This document shows, piece by piece, positions 9,891-19,190 of a stretch of 64,000 nucleotides of DNA. The stretch comes from Leptasterias polaris (taxonomy: Eukaryota > Echinodermata > Asteroidea > Forcipulatida > Asteriidae), in contig JAZGTN010000150.1 of assembly GCA_037783415.1 (NCBI GenBank), positions 3,224,001 to 3,288,000 of the forward strand. The letters are read 5' to 3'. A model generated the notes under the pieces. The model searched no databases, had not been told where the DNA came from, and saw only the letters and a list, made by a program, of their open reading frames with translations. Each line of letters opens with the position of its first letter. Positions within the stretch are counted from its first letter, which is position 1. The translations under genes were made by a program, and so were the position numbers.

Positions 9891-10515
9891 AACATGTTTA
9901 CACGCAAACATGTTTAGAAATATGTTTGTAAGCTAAATGGGTATCTCCTTAACATGTCAAAAAGCTAAACGTGTTGAGATTTGTTGTGCTTGTTTTAAGT
10001 GAAGTTTTGAATTTAAACACAATCAAAACATGTTTACACGCAAACATGTTTAGAAATATGTTTGTAAGCTAAATGGGTATCTCTTTAACATGTCAAAAAG
10101 CTAAACGTGTTGAGATTTGTTGTGCTTGTTTGAAATGCAGTTTTGAATTTAAACACATACAAAACATGTTTACAGGCAAACGTGTTTAGAAATATGTTTG
10201 AAGCTAAATGGCTACCTCTTTAACATGTCAAAAAGCTAAACGGGTTGAGATTTGTTGTGCTTGTTTGAAATGCAGTTTTGAATTTAAACACATACAAAAC
10301 ATGTTTACAGGCAAACGTGTTTAGAAATATGTTTGAAGCTAAATGGCTACCTCTTTAACATGTCAAAAAGCTAAACGGGTTGAGATTTGTTGTGCTTGTT
10401 TGAAATGCAGTTTTGAATTTAAACACATACAAAACATGTTTACAGGCAAACGTGTTTAGAAATATGTTTGAAGCTAAATGGCTACCTCTTTAACATGTCA
10501 AAAGCTAAACGTGTT
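9891..10515 (+). repeat. Tandem array, about 4.6 units of 135-136 bp
   Basis: Units start with AACATGTTTACA at 9891, 10027, 10163, 10298 and 10433. Units 3 to 5 are almost identical to each other; units 1 and 2 differ more. Each unit carries AAACATGTTT followed 6 bp later by AAACATGTTT or AAACGTGTTT. Confidence 0.9.
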
Positions 10516-10794
10516 TTGAACTGGTTTGAACATTTGAATACACCAGAATGTGTTTACATCAATTGAATACGTTTGCTATTGGTATGAAAAAGCTAAGCAG
10601 CTAGCCATGATAGGCTTCCACGTAGGCATATAGGCCTTCCTTGAAGAGCGTTTTTGCTATAAACACATATTTAAAAGGGTTTAAAATAATTCGCATTTTG
10701 GTAATACGTAACTTTACAAAGGTATCAAAAATGTCCCACACGTTTAGCCCCTCATGGCAAGTAAAATTGCTCAGGTAGCAAACGTACTAAAATG

Positions 10795-10960
10795 ATGAAC
10801 ACACATTCTGGTGTATTTGAATGTTCAAACCAGTTCAAACCTGCATTGATCGCAACACGTTTAGCTTTTTGACATGTTAAAGGGATACCAATTTAGCTTA
10901 CAAACATATTTCTAAACATGTTTGCTTGTAAACATGTTTTGTATGTGTTTAAATTCATCA
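10795..10960 (-). repeat. Inverted partial copy of the 135-bp unit
   Basis: The stretch runs backwards through the array sequence. It contains ACACGTTTAGCTTTTTGACA, then ACAAACATATTTCTAAACAT, then GTAAACATGTTTTG, each the complement of the unit. With the array it could form a large hairpin around 10516-10794. Confidence 0.8.
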
Positions 10961-11623
10961 GTTTGTTTAGAATGAGATGGGCGGGGTTTCATTAAATATG
11001 CACAAATATAGACCTCGGTGTTTATTCAAAACCATTGTAGGTATAATAGCCTTTCCTGCGCAGTAGTTTACACTTTAATGTGTGTAATTCAATTGAAGCA
11101 AATTTTTGTTGTATCATATTGGCCAGCACTTCAAAGATTCACACCATGGGTAGAAAGTAAAGCCCAAAATGTATAATTGGAACGGATTCTGAGACTTCAA
11201 AATTACCGTTTTCAGCATGACTGAAATTATGGCATCATTGCTCCTCAAATCATCTCGATGAAAATCATCTCGATGACCGTTGAGATGATGATGATTTATC
11301 GATTCTCATGCCGAGCGTAGGTTGAGCGTTATGTTTCAGTAAGCAGGCAGGCGAATGTTGCAACATTTCTCTTTTCTTTTCTTCAGGTGTTTAAAAATTA
11401 AGCTTATTCTCTGAAACGTGTTGGATTCTAAACATGTTTAGCACTCACTATGAACCCTAAACACATTCAATCTAAACGTATCACAGGCTAAATGTGTCTC
11501 GGGGTAAACATGTCACAGAAACGCAAAATCTAAACATGTTGAGGGCTAAACGTGTGAAAAAAGTGGGTACAAGCGAGGCGTTTAGAAATGTGTTTAGATT
11601 CTAAACGCCGTTTTTACAGTGTA

Positions 11624-12006
11624 TTCTAAAAACTATATATTGTTTTACTCGAAGCTAGACAATTAAAGCAGAGTTTAATATGAAGTAATACACGGCCAAA
11701 GATCATTACAAGCACTCAGGTATTTTCTGTCCCGTTTTTAACAGCTCAAAATGACTTCCTGATTTTAAAAAGCACTTCTAGACTTGTCTCAAGATGGGAA
11801 TGGGGCTATAAATCAGCCTTACTTCTATTAAATTACAGGAAATCGGCTTTTTATCTATCTTTATTGTGCATGTAATAAAGCGTGAAAACGCTTGAACAGA
11901 ATTGTAAGAGACAAAACACCTATCAAACATAAACAGCGGGGGTGCTTGTGGCCCTAGTTTTTAATTTGGTAGGGTTTTCACTTTTCTTTCTTGCGCTGTT
12001 GCTGTG
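11624..12006. other. No gene or element recognised
   Basis: AT-rich sequence without notable frames or repeats. Confidence 0.4.
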
Positions 12007-12366
12007 TTAGAAAACAAACGTTGAAACCCAGCCATACTTACATGGCTTGTGTGCATTGGGAACTTGCAGAATGCAGGGTTTTCTGTTAAACTTTTGATAT
12101 AAGAGAAACCAAGTTTGATAGACTGGTAGAACATTTACCATGGGAATCTTTGTAAAACAAATGAAGGGTTGGCCTATATCAGACCCAATGGTGTGAAAGC
12201 GATAGTAGCGACGAGCCCCGATCTCCAAACTATAACCAATTTTAGGTAGGCGCTTTTGCATCCAATCTGATAAAGCCAAATGCCAGCTGAAGCTTCCAGA
12301 GCACCAAACGCTGTGATTATTTTCAGATAATGTCAGCTTTTTTTCATCCAATCTTGTCAATTTCAA
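12007..12366 (-). CDS. Unrecognised 119-codon ORF
   Basis: The minus-strand frame starts MKLTRLDEKKLTLSENN and ends KPCKYGWVSTFVF. I find no known domain. It lies 30 bp downstream of the stop of the 12396-12836 ORF on the same strand. The two could be parts of one decayed or spliced gene, but no convincing splice pair joins them. Chance remains possible in this composition. Confidence 0.25.
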   Translation of the reverse strand: MKLTRLDEKKLTLSENNHSVWCSGSFSWHLALSDWMQKRLPKIGYSLEIGARRYYRFHTIGSDIGQPFICFTKIPMVNVLPVYQTWFLLYQKFNRKPCILQVPNAHKPCKYGWVSTFVF

Positions 12367-12395
12367 CTCCCCGTCTCTCCAATCACAAGCGTGCG

Positions 12396-12836
12396 TTATT
12401 TAATCCCAGCTCCGGGAAAATGATATCGAACCCTCCAGTAAACAACGGGTATAATTAAGTGTAATTTATACGTTGTCCTCCCATTCCTTCGGTTCAGCTC
12501 GTACTTGCTGGAAGATACTGTCCCCTCCAGACATGAGTGCACGCAAACAGAGCTATCATCGAACTTCCTTTTCATGATGCAATGTAGACGTGAAACCACA
12601 AGATGGAGCACCTGCAGAAGAGACAGTGAATCCGATGTGCAAAATGATGGGCCATGCATTCGAGAGCAGGTGTACCCGGGGACGAACTCCGGGTGAAATT
12701 TGAAACTCACCGGGCCATAATGGATCTTAAACATCCGCTGTAAGTCAGTGCTTTGAGCGCCCCTCATTTTAAGGAAGTACCACCTTTCATCGAACATCCG
12801 CTGCACATTTTCACCTGTTAAGAAGCTGTTCCACAT
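12396..12836 (-). CDS. Unrecognised 146-codon ORF with a possible 99-bp intron; source of the amplified segment
   Basis: The frame begins MWNSFLTGENVQRMFDERWY. It includes a perfect GTGAGT donor after the codons for KIHYGP (exon base 12711) and a strong acceptor TCTCTTCTGCAG (ending 12612). Both are phase 0, so the protein is open with or without removal of 12612-12710. The right-hand half of the ORF is copied in the tandem units at 14528-14722 and 16410-16604. The left-hand half (VLHLVVSRLH onward) exists only here. No family is recognised. A real exon pair is plausible, but an untranslated repeat with a lucky frame cannot be excluded. Confidence 0.35.
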   Translation of the reverse strand: MWNSFLTGENVQRMFDERWYFLKMRGAQSTDLQRMFKIHYGPVSFKFHPEFVPGYTCSRMHGPSFCTSDSLSLLQVLHLVVSRLHCIMKRKFDDSSVCVHSCLEGTVSSSKYELNRRNGRTTYKLHLIIPVVYWRVRYHFPGAGIK

Positions 12837-14527
12837 TCTCTACAGGTGTTACATCAATGATACAGCCTCCCTGGCACATAAGATCTTGTCTTCATTGCCT
12901 CGCAGTAAAACACCTCATCTGTAGATTATCATTCAAAATAATTTAGGTCACCTGCATCTAGACTTTGAAAGTTTGCACCCCCACCCCCCCCCCCCCCTGT
13001 CTTAAGATCTTGGATCAACCACTAACTTAGATACAAAAGTAAGATGTTTAACAAGTTGAAAGTACTTCAAACAGAAGCGTTTTGAGAAACAGTCTGAGTG
13101 GCGCCCGTCTCTCACAATCGTCTCGTGCACCCCAGATCATTTCCAAACGAGCAACCATTTCAATGTTCATTTTCTGCAAACGCAGCAATCTTTTCTCCGT
13201 AAATATCAGGGCCAAAAATGTCCGTTATCGACTGATAGACTAACTGCCCGTACACACATTTCGTATAAAACAGGGAGGCATGACGTTTGAGCCTTGAATA
13301 AAACTAGATAAGTTTTGTATACAGGAGCCGACCAACAAGGCTTGTACAGGCTTTGCATACTGGTTGTATATACAAGTCATTTCATTGTTTGATGGTCATT
13401 GTTGTATTTACATCGTGTACACGAACCACGTATTTATAAAGGCCAACAAAAAACATATATAATAATAATAATTAGGAAAACAATGCATCATGTCTGGTTC
13501 TCTGAGAGGGGAGAAAGCACAAATCAAATTAAAAAAACGAAGAAATACAAAATTTGTGTTAAAGGTCAATTATAAAAATGTAGCTGGTGATCTTTCTTTT
13601 TGTCAGTATGGGATTTGATCATGTTAAAATTTTGTTGGACTCTTGGCTGCGCAATCTCTACTGCATTTGGTCAGTTTGTTTGTGGGGCGGGGCTTAAACT
13701 ATTTGCTGAGAGGTAGTGACGTCAGGCTTCCCGCTGCATCGAGCGAGCCCGAACGGGCCAATCTTTTGTCTGGTATCTAATCTTGAATGTCTTCCGAGTG
13801 AGTAGACTCCAACGTAAAACCATCCCTCGAGGGGAAAGTTTTGAGTTGGGGAAAGAAATCATGTCCAGCGGGGGGAACAGGGTCTTCTACGTGATTCCAT
13901 TTAACAACTTGTGCTCCAATTGGAAATAAAAACCTTTTAACAAAAGGACAGAGACGAAGAGGATGCCGTCAGTCGTCTGAGAAGGGAATTAAGGTAAAAC
14001 TGGTTGTGATCATGCGAAGGGTAATCCTGCGAAGAAAGACTCCTGAGTCCAACTCCTCAAGACTGATCAAGGAAAGTAGCACAAACTGACGTAAATGATT
14101 CATGTTTCTTCTTCTTCTCTACCGTCCTCTGTTCCAGAGTTGCAGATTTAGATACGAGTGATAATGATAATGGATACTGGGTATTACCACACAGAACACG
14201 TAAATTGATGAAGAGACCTCATCGTGCTTAACTTCTCTCTCTCTCGCTCTTCTATATATCTCTTTCTGAACAAGTCCCATTACCATTTTCTTCTTTCTGA
14301 GCCGTTATGGGCCTATATAGATACGTTTGTCTGATAACCTGCCGCAGACGCAATGCTTTCGGGTTTCTCTATTTATAAGCTCACTGACGTGTTTTCTGAA
14401 GATCGGTAGTGCATGGTTGGAAGTAACTTCTTAATTCAGTAACTTTTAATTGCAAACTGATGTAGGGGTGTTTTGTAATCGGAAGCGTATAGTGCCGCCA
14501 CATGAATAAAATAAAGTCCCGCTCTTA

Positions 14528-14722
14528 TCATGATGGGCCATGCATTCGAGAGCAGGTGTACCCGGGGACGAACTCCGGGTGAAATTTGAAACTCACCGGG
14601 CCATAATGGATCTTAAACATCCGCTGTAAGTCAGTGCTTTGAGCGCCCCTCATTTTAAGGAAGTACCACCTTTCATCGAACACCTGCTGCACATTTTCAC
14701 CTGTTAAGAAGCTGTTCCACAT
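14528..14722 (-). pseudogene. Truncated copy of the 12396-12836 ORF (unit 2)
   Basis: The 64-codon frame MWNSFLTGENVQQVFDERWY..HGPS matches the start of the unit 1 ORF with two residue changes (RM to QV). It stops where unit 2 begins, because the sequence downstream of the breakpoint differs. It retains the GTGAGT donor but lacks the acceptor exon. Confidence 0.7.
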
Positions 14723-16409
14723 TCTCTACAGGTGTTACATCAATGATACAGCCTCCCTGGCACATAAGATCTTGTCTTCATTGCCTCGCAGTAAAACACC
14801 TCATCTGTAGATTATCATTCAAAATAATTTAGGTCACCTGCATCTAGACTTTGAAAGTTTGCGCCCCCCCCCCCCCGTCTTAAGATCTTGGATCAACCAC
14901 TGACTTAGATACAAAAGGAAGTAAGATGTTTAACAAGTTGAAAGCACTTCAAACAGAAGCGTTTTGAGAAACAGTCTGAGTGGCGCCCGTCTCTCACAAT
15001 CGTCTCGTGCACCCCAGATCATTTCCAAACGAGCAACCATTTCAATGTTCATTTTCTGCAAACGCAGCAATCTTTTCTCCGTAAATATCAGGGCCAAAAA
15101 TTTCCGTTATCGACTGATAGACTAACTGCCCGTACACACATTTCGTATAAAACAGGGAGGCATGACGTTTGAGCCTTGAATAAAACTAGATAAGTTTTGT
15201 ATACAGGAGCCGACCAACAAGGCTTGTATAGGCTTTGCATACTGGTTGTATATACAAGTCATTTCATTGTTTGATGGTCATTGTTGTATTTACATCGTGT
15301 ACACGAACCACGTATTTATAAAGGCCAACAAAAAACATATATAATAATAATAATTAGGAAAACAATGCATCATGTCTGGTTCTCAGAGAGGGGAGAAAGC
15401 ACAAATCAAATTTAAAAAACGAAGAAATACAAAATTTATGTTAAAGGTCAATTATAAAAATGTAGCTGGTGATCTTTCTTTTTGTCAGTATGGGATTTGA
15501 TCATGTTAAATTTTTTTTGGACTCTTGGCTGCGCAATCTCTACTGCATTTGGTCAGTTTGTTTGTGGGGCGGGGCTTAAACTATTTGCTGAGAGGTAGTG
15601 ACGTCAGGCTTCCCGCTGCATCGAGCGAGCCCGAACGGGCCAATCTTTTGTCTGGTATCTAATCTTGAATGTCTTCCGAGTGAGTAGACTCCAACGTAAA
15701 ACCATCCCTCGAGGGGAAAGTTTTGAGTTGGGGAAAGAAATCATGTCCAGCGGGGGGAACAGGGCCTTCTACGTGATTCCATTTTACAACTTGTGCTCCA
15801 ATTGGAAATAAAAACCTTTTAACAAAAGGACAGAGACGAAGAGGATGCCGTCAGTCGTCTGAGAAGGGAATTAAGGTAAAACTGGTTGTGATCATGCGAA
15901 GGGTAATCCTGCGAAGAAAGACTCCTGAGTCCAACTCCTCAAGACTGATCAAGGAAAGTAGCACAAACTGACGTAAATGATTCATGTTTCTTCTTCTTCT
16001 CTACCGTCCTCTGTTCCAGAGTTGCAGATTTAGATACGAGTGATAATGATAATGGATACTGGGTATTACCACACAGAACACGTAAATTGATGAAGAGACC
16101 TCATCGTGCTTAACTTCTCTCTCTCTCGCTCTTCTATATATCTCTTTCTGAACAAGTCCCATTACCATTTTCTTCTTTCTGAGCCGTTATGGGCCTATAT
16201 AGATACGTTTGTCTGATAACCTGCCGCAGACGCAATGCTTTCGGGTTTCTCTATTTATAAGCTCACTGACGTGTTTTCTGAAGATCGGTAGTGCATGGTT
16301 GGAAGTAACTTCTTAATTCAGTAACTTTTAATTGCAAACTGATGTAGGGGTGTTTTGTAATCGGAAGCGTATAGTGCCGCCACATGAATAAAATAAAGTC
16401 CCGCTCTTA

Positions 16410-16604
16410 TCATGATGGGCCATGCATTCGAGAGCAGGTGTACCCGGGGACGAACTCCGGGTGAAATTTGAAACTCACCGGGCCATAATGGATCTTAAAC
16501 ATCCGCTGTAAGTCAGTGCTTTGAGCGCCCCTCATTTTAAGGAAGTACCACCTTTCATCGAACACCTGCTGCACATTTTCACCTGTTAAGAAGCTGTTCC
16601 ACAT
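16410..16604 (-). pseudogene. Truncated copy of the 12396-12836 ORF (unit 3)
   Basis: By eye it encodes the same 64 residues as the unit 2 copy, including the QV change. Units 2 and 3 therefore share a more recent ancestor with each other than with unit 1 in this segment. The downstream exon is missing here too. Confidence 0.7.
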
Positions 16605-17403
16605 TCTCTACAGGTGTTACATCAATGATACAGCCTCCCTGGCACATAAGATCTTGTCTTCATTGCCTCGCAGTAAAACACCTCATCTGTAGATTATCAT
16701 TCAAAATAATTTAGGTCACCTGCATCTAGACTTTGAAAGTTTGCGCCCCCACCCCCCCCCCCCCCCCCCCCGTCTTAAGATCTTGGATCAACCACTGACT
16801 TAGATACAAAAGGAAGTAAGATGTTTAACAAGTTGAAAGCACTTCAAACAGAAGCGTTTTGAGAAACAGTCTGAGTGGCGCCCGTCTCTCACAATCGTCT
16901 CGTGCACCCCAGATCATTTCCAAACGAGCAACCATTTCAATGTTCATTTTCTGCAAACGCAGCAATCTTTTCTCCGTAAATATCAGGGCCAAAAATGTCC
17001 GTTATCGACTGATAGACTAACTGCCCGTACACACATTTCGTATAAAACAGGGAGGCATGACGTTTGAGCCTTGAATAAAACTAGATAAGTTTTGTATACA
17101 AGTTTTGTATACAGAACACGTAAATTGATGAAGGGACCTCATCGTGCTTAACTTCTCTCTCTCTCTCTCGCTCTTCTATATATCTCTTTCTGAACAAGTC
17201 CCATTACCATTTTCTTCTTTCTGAGCCGTTATGGGCCTATATAGATACGTTTGTCTGATAACCTGCCGCAGACGCAATGCTTTCGGGTTTCTCTATTTAT
17301 AAGCTCACAAACGTGTTTTCTGAAGATCGGTAGTGCATGGTTGGAAGTAACTTCTTAATTCAGTAACTTTTAATTGCAAACTGATGTAGGGGTGTTTTGT
17401 AAT

Positions 17404-17630
17404 CGGAAGCGTATAGTGCCACCACATGAATAAAATAAAGTCCCGCTCTTATCATGTACGTACATTATAATAATTATGTACGTACACAATGATTGTTGTG
17501 TACGTACACGATAAGTCTGGAGTTATCATGTACGTACACGATAACTATCGTGTACACGGTAGTTATCGTGTACGTACATTATAAGGGCGGGATAACTTTT
17601 ATTCATGTGAAGCGTTTATAGTGGGACTCG
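17404..17630. mobile_element. Palindromic fold-back element
   Basis: The left arm (CGGAAGCGTATAGTGCC, then CACATGAATAAAATAAAG, then TCCCGC) and the right arm (GCGGGATAACTTTTATTCAT, then GTGAAGCG, then ATAGTGGG) are inverted relatives. Between them lie nested copies of the palindrome GTACGTAC and of CGTGTACGTACACGATAA-like words (17456-17575). Its left half, cut after TTATCAT, also ends units 1 and 2 of the tandem array. No coding capacity. Confidence 0.75.
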
Positions 17631-17636
17631 TGGGAT

Positions 17637-17772
17637 GTCTGTCACAATCGTCTCGTGCACACCCATGATCATTTCAGAGCGAGCAATTATTTTCATGTTC
17701 ATTTTGTGCACGTTTCTCCGGAAATATCGTTACAAAGAGTGTCCATTATCGACTGTAAGACTACACTGTATA
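17637..17772 (+). repeat. Diverged extra copy of part of the 1.88-kb unit
   Basis: The segment TCACAATCGTCTCGTGCAC, then ATGATCATTTC, a TTCATGTTCATTTTGTGCA segment, and TCCATTATCGACTG aligns in the same direction with 13112-13270. It shows many more differences than the tandem units show among themselves. It looks like an older duplication that predates the array. Confidence 0.65.
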
Positions 17773-18963
17773 TAAGCGTAAAATAACCTTCCGTAGTTTT
17801 GATATAGTCCACTGTTTTCTTCCTCCGTTTCTTGCTATTTGCAGAAAGCAAGGACATTGCTCTACGCATCTCTGCGCTATTTCTATTAGAAACTTAGGCA
17901 GATAGGCCTAGTTGTCAGTATTTTGACGTCTCTTTTTGCCTTGAAAGAGCGTAATACGGCTTCCGGTATCAGCGAAGCCCTTCGGGCGACACAACTCTAC
18001 TGTAAACAACGCTGTGTCGCATTTCTTTCTTTCAGCACGCACGATTATACATTTAACGTATAAATCTGTACATAGTTGGGTATTCAAAGGCAGCAGGAGA
18101 GTATACCCTAAAGATAAAACAGGTGTCGTATTGCACCGTGCATTCTGATATGTAGGCTAATGCTAAATGCCCGGACTATGAGAGAAAATAAGCTCCCCCG
18201 TACGAAGTACACGAGGCTGACTTGCAAATTACATGCCGGGACAGTGGAGTGTAGTGGAAACTGGTGCCTTATTTCACGGTGATGACATCAAGGAGGCGGA
18301 ACCTTTTGGTCAGAATATCTGTGCATATGCATCTCTCCAGATTGACTCGAACTATCTCTTTAGTCATAACCCAACCAGGTGCCTCTTCAGTCATTTTTTT
18401 GCATCTCTCAAAAGTCTCCACAGGGGTCCTTTTAAATTGAGTTCCAGTCCAGTGGTTAAACTCCTAGGGTCTGTTGCAAACGGTAAGAGACATTGGGGAT
18501 TCACTCTGCGAAAGAGGACAATTTTTTATAAGCTTAATGTTGAAATTCAAAGCAATTAATAGTTTCCTAGATGCACAATAGGGGAGAGGGTTGGATTGTG
18601 GGGGAGGAGGGGGAGGAGGGGGAGGAGGGGGGCACACGTTAGTACCCTCCATGTTCCCCTCCCCCCTCCGTACTTTTCCCGCTCCTGGTATACTACGTCG
18701 ATGCAGCTTTTAATATAATCATAAATACAAATAGGTCTCAGTCCATTTTCCGGACAACTTCGGCTGGTTTGAAGGACTACCGTATCTATGAGAGGAGAAC
18801 AGATCTAGCTCATTGAAGTTAATACCCTTTGACAGGTAATCCATCCAGTTTACTGTTACTCCTGCATTATACAGGAGCATTAAGTAAACTGATCCGGTGT
18901 GCCATGGAAGCTCAGGGCAGCTGAGCAACCCAAACATTTTCATGCTACTTCAGCCTTGCTCAA
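17773..18963. other. No gene recognised; one ORF with a donor-like end and a GGA-rich tract
   Basis: The + frame at 18233-18559 (108 codons, MPGQWSVVETGALFHGDD..) is unrecognised. It contains AAACG|GTAAGAG at about 18479-18485, which could be an exon end. A GGGGGAGGA-rich tract lies at 18599-18633. Confidence that either is functional is low. Confidence 0.3.
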
Positions 18964-19023
18964 TTGTACATGGTTTATGTTTTCCCCTTGTCGGGGGGCA
19001 TTTCAAGGAATCCTCAGGCTAAA

Positions 19024-19190
19024 GGACTTATCAGCTCTATCGAAAAGGTTCAGAGACGTGCCACAAAATTTATTCTGAGAAGTTCTGTCTCATACGAGGA
19101 GCGTTTAAAAGAACTAGACCTCCTCAGCCTAGAAGATCGTCGAAAACTCAAGGACAATATTGACTTTGAGTATTTCCGTATAATTAAATT
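19024..19190 (+). mobile_element. LINE fragment: end of reverse transcriptase (thumb) region
   Basis: The frame reads LISSIEKVQRRATKFI, then a YEERLKELDLLSLEDRRKLK segment and DNIDF. The pattern IEKVQRRATK..YEERLKELxLLSLEDRR is typical of the C-terminal part of the reverse transcriptase ORF in jockey/CR1/L2-type LINEs. It is cut on both sides: no catalytic motif lies upstream and no C-terminal WNSLP-type motif downstream. A dead fragment. Confidence 0.85.

Larger units (their letters stand above)
9851..11623. mobile_element. TA-flanked TIR element, 1.77 kb, non-autonomous
   Basis: The left end is TA|CACTGTAAAAACGGCG and the right end is its exact complement, CGCCGTTTTTACAGTG|TA, closing at 11623. 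The duplicated TA and the CACTG start fit Tc1/mariner-like ends. The interior has no transposase frame. It consists of a 135-bp tandem array (9891-10515), an inverted partial copy (about 10795-10960), and a right part rich in the words CTAAACRTGT and AACATGTTTAG. The terminal 12 bp CACTGTAAAAAC are shared with MITE family A. Confidence 0.85.
12646..17456. repeat. Tandem array of a 1.88-kb unit: two full copies and one internally deleted
   Basis: Units start at GATGGGCCATGCATTCGAGA at 12646, 14532 and 16414 (periods 1886 and 1882). Units 1 and 2 are nearly identical, with scattered substitutions and a variable poly-C tract (near 12980, 14867 and 16745). Unit 3 lacks about 865 bp (equivalent to 15210-16073) and has AGTTTTGTATACA doubled at the join (about 17088-17113). 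Each full unit carries a GC box plus CRE segment (GGGGCGGGGC and TGACGTCA, about 13686-13725 and 15568-15607). It ends with the left half of the fold-back element that is complete at 17404-17630. Confidence 0.92.

Noticed and set aside
13861..13930. Small ORF MSSGGNRVFYVIPFNNLCSN.. in each full tandem unit
   Set aside because: Between units 1 and 2 both differences I found change the amino acid, which argues against a maintained peptide.
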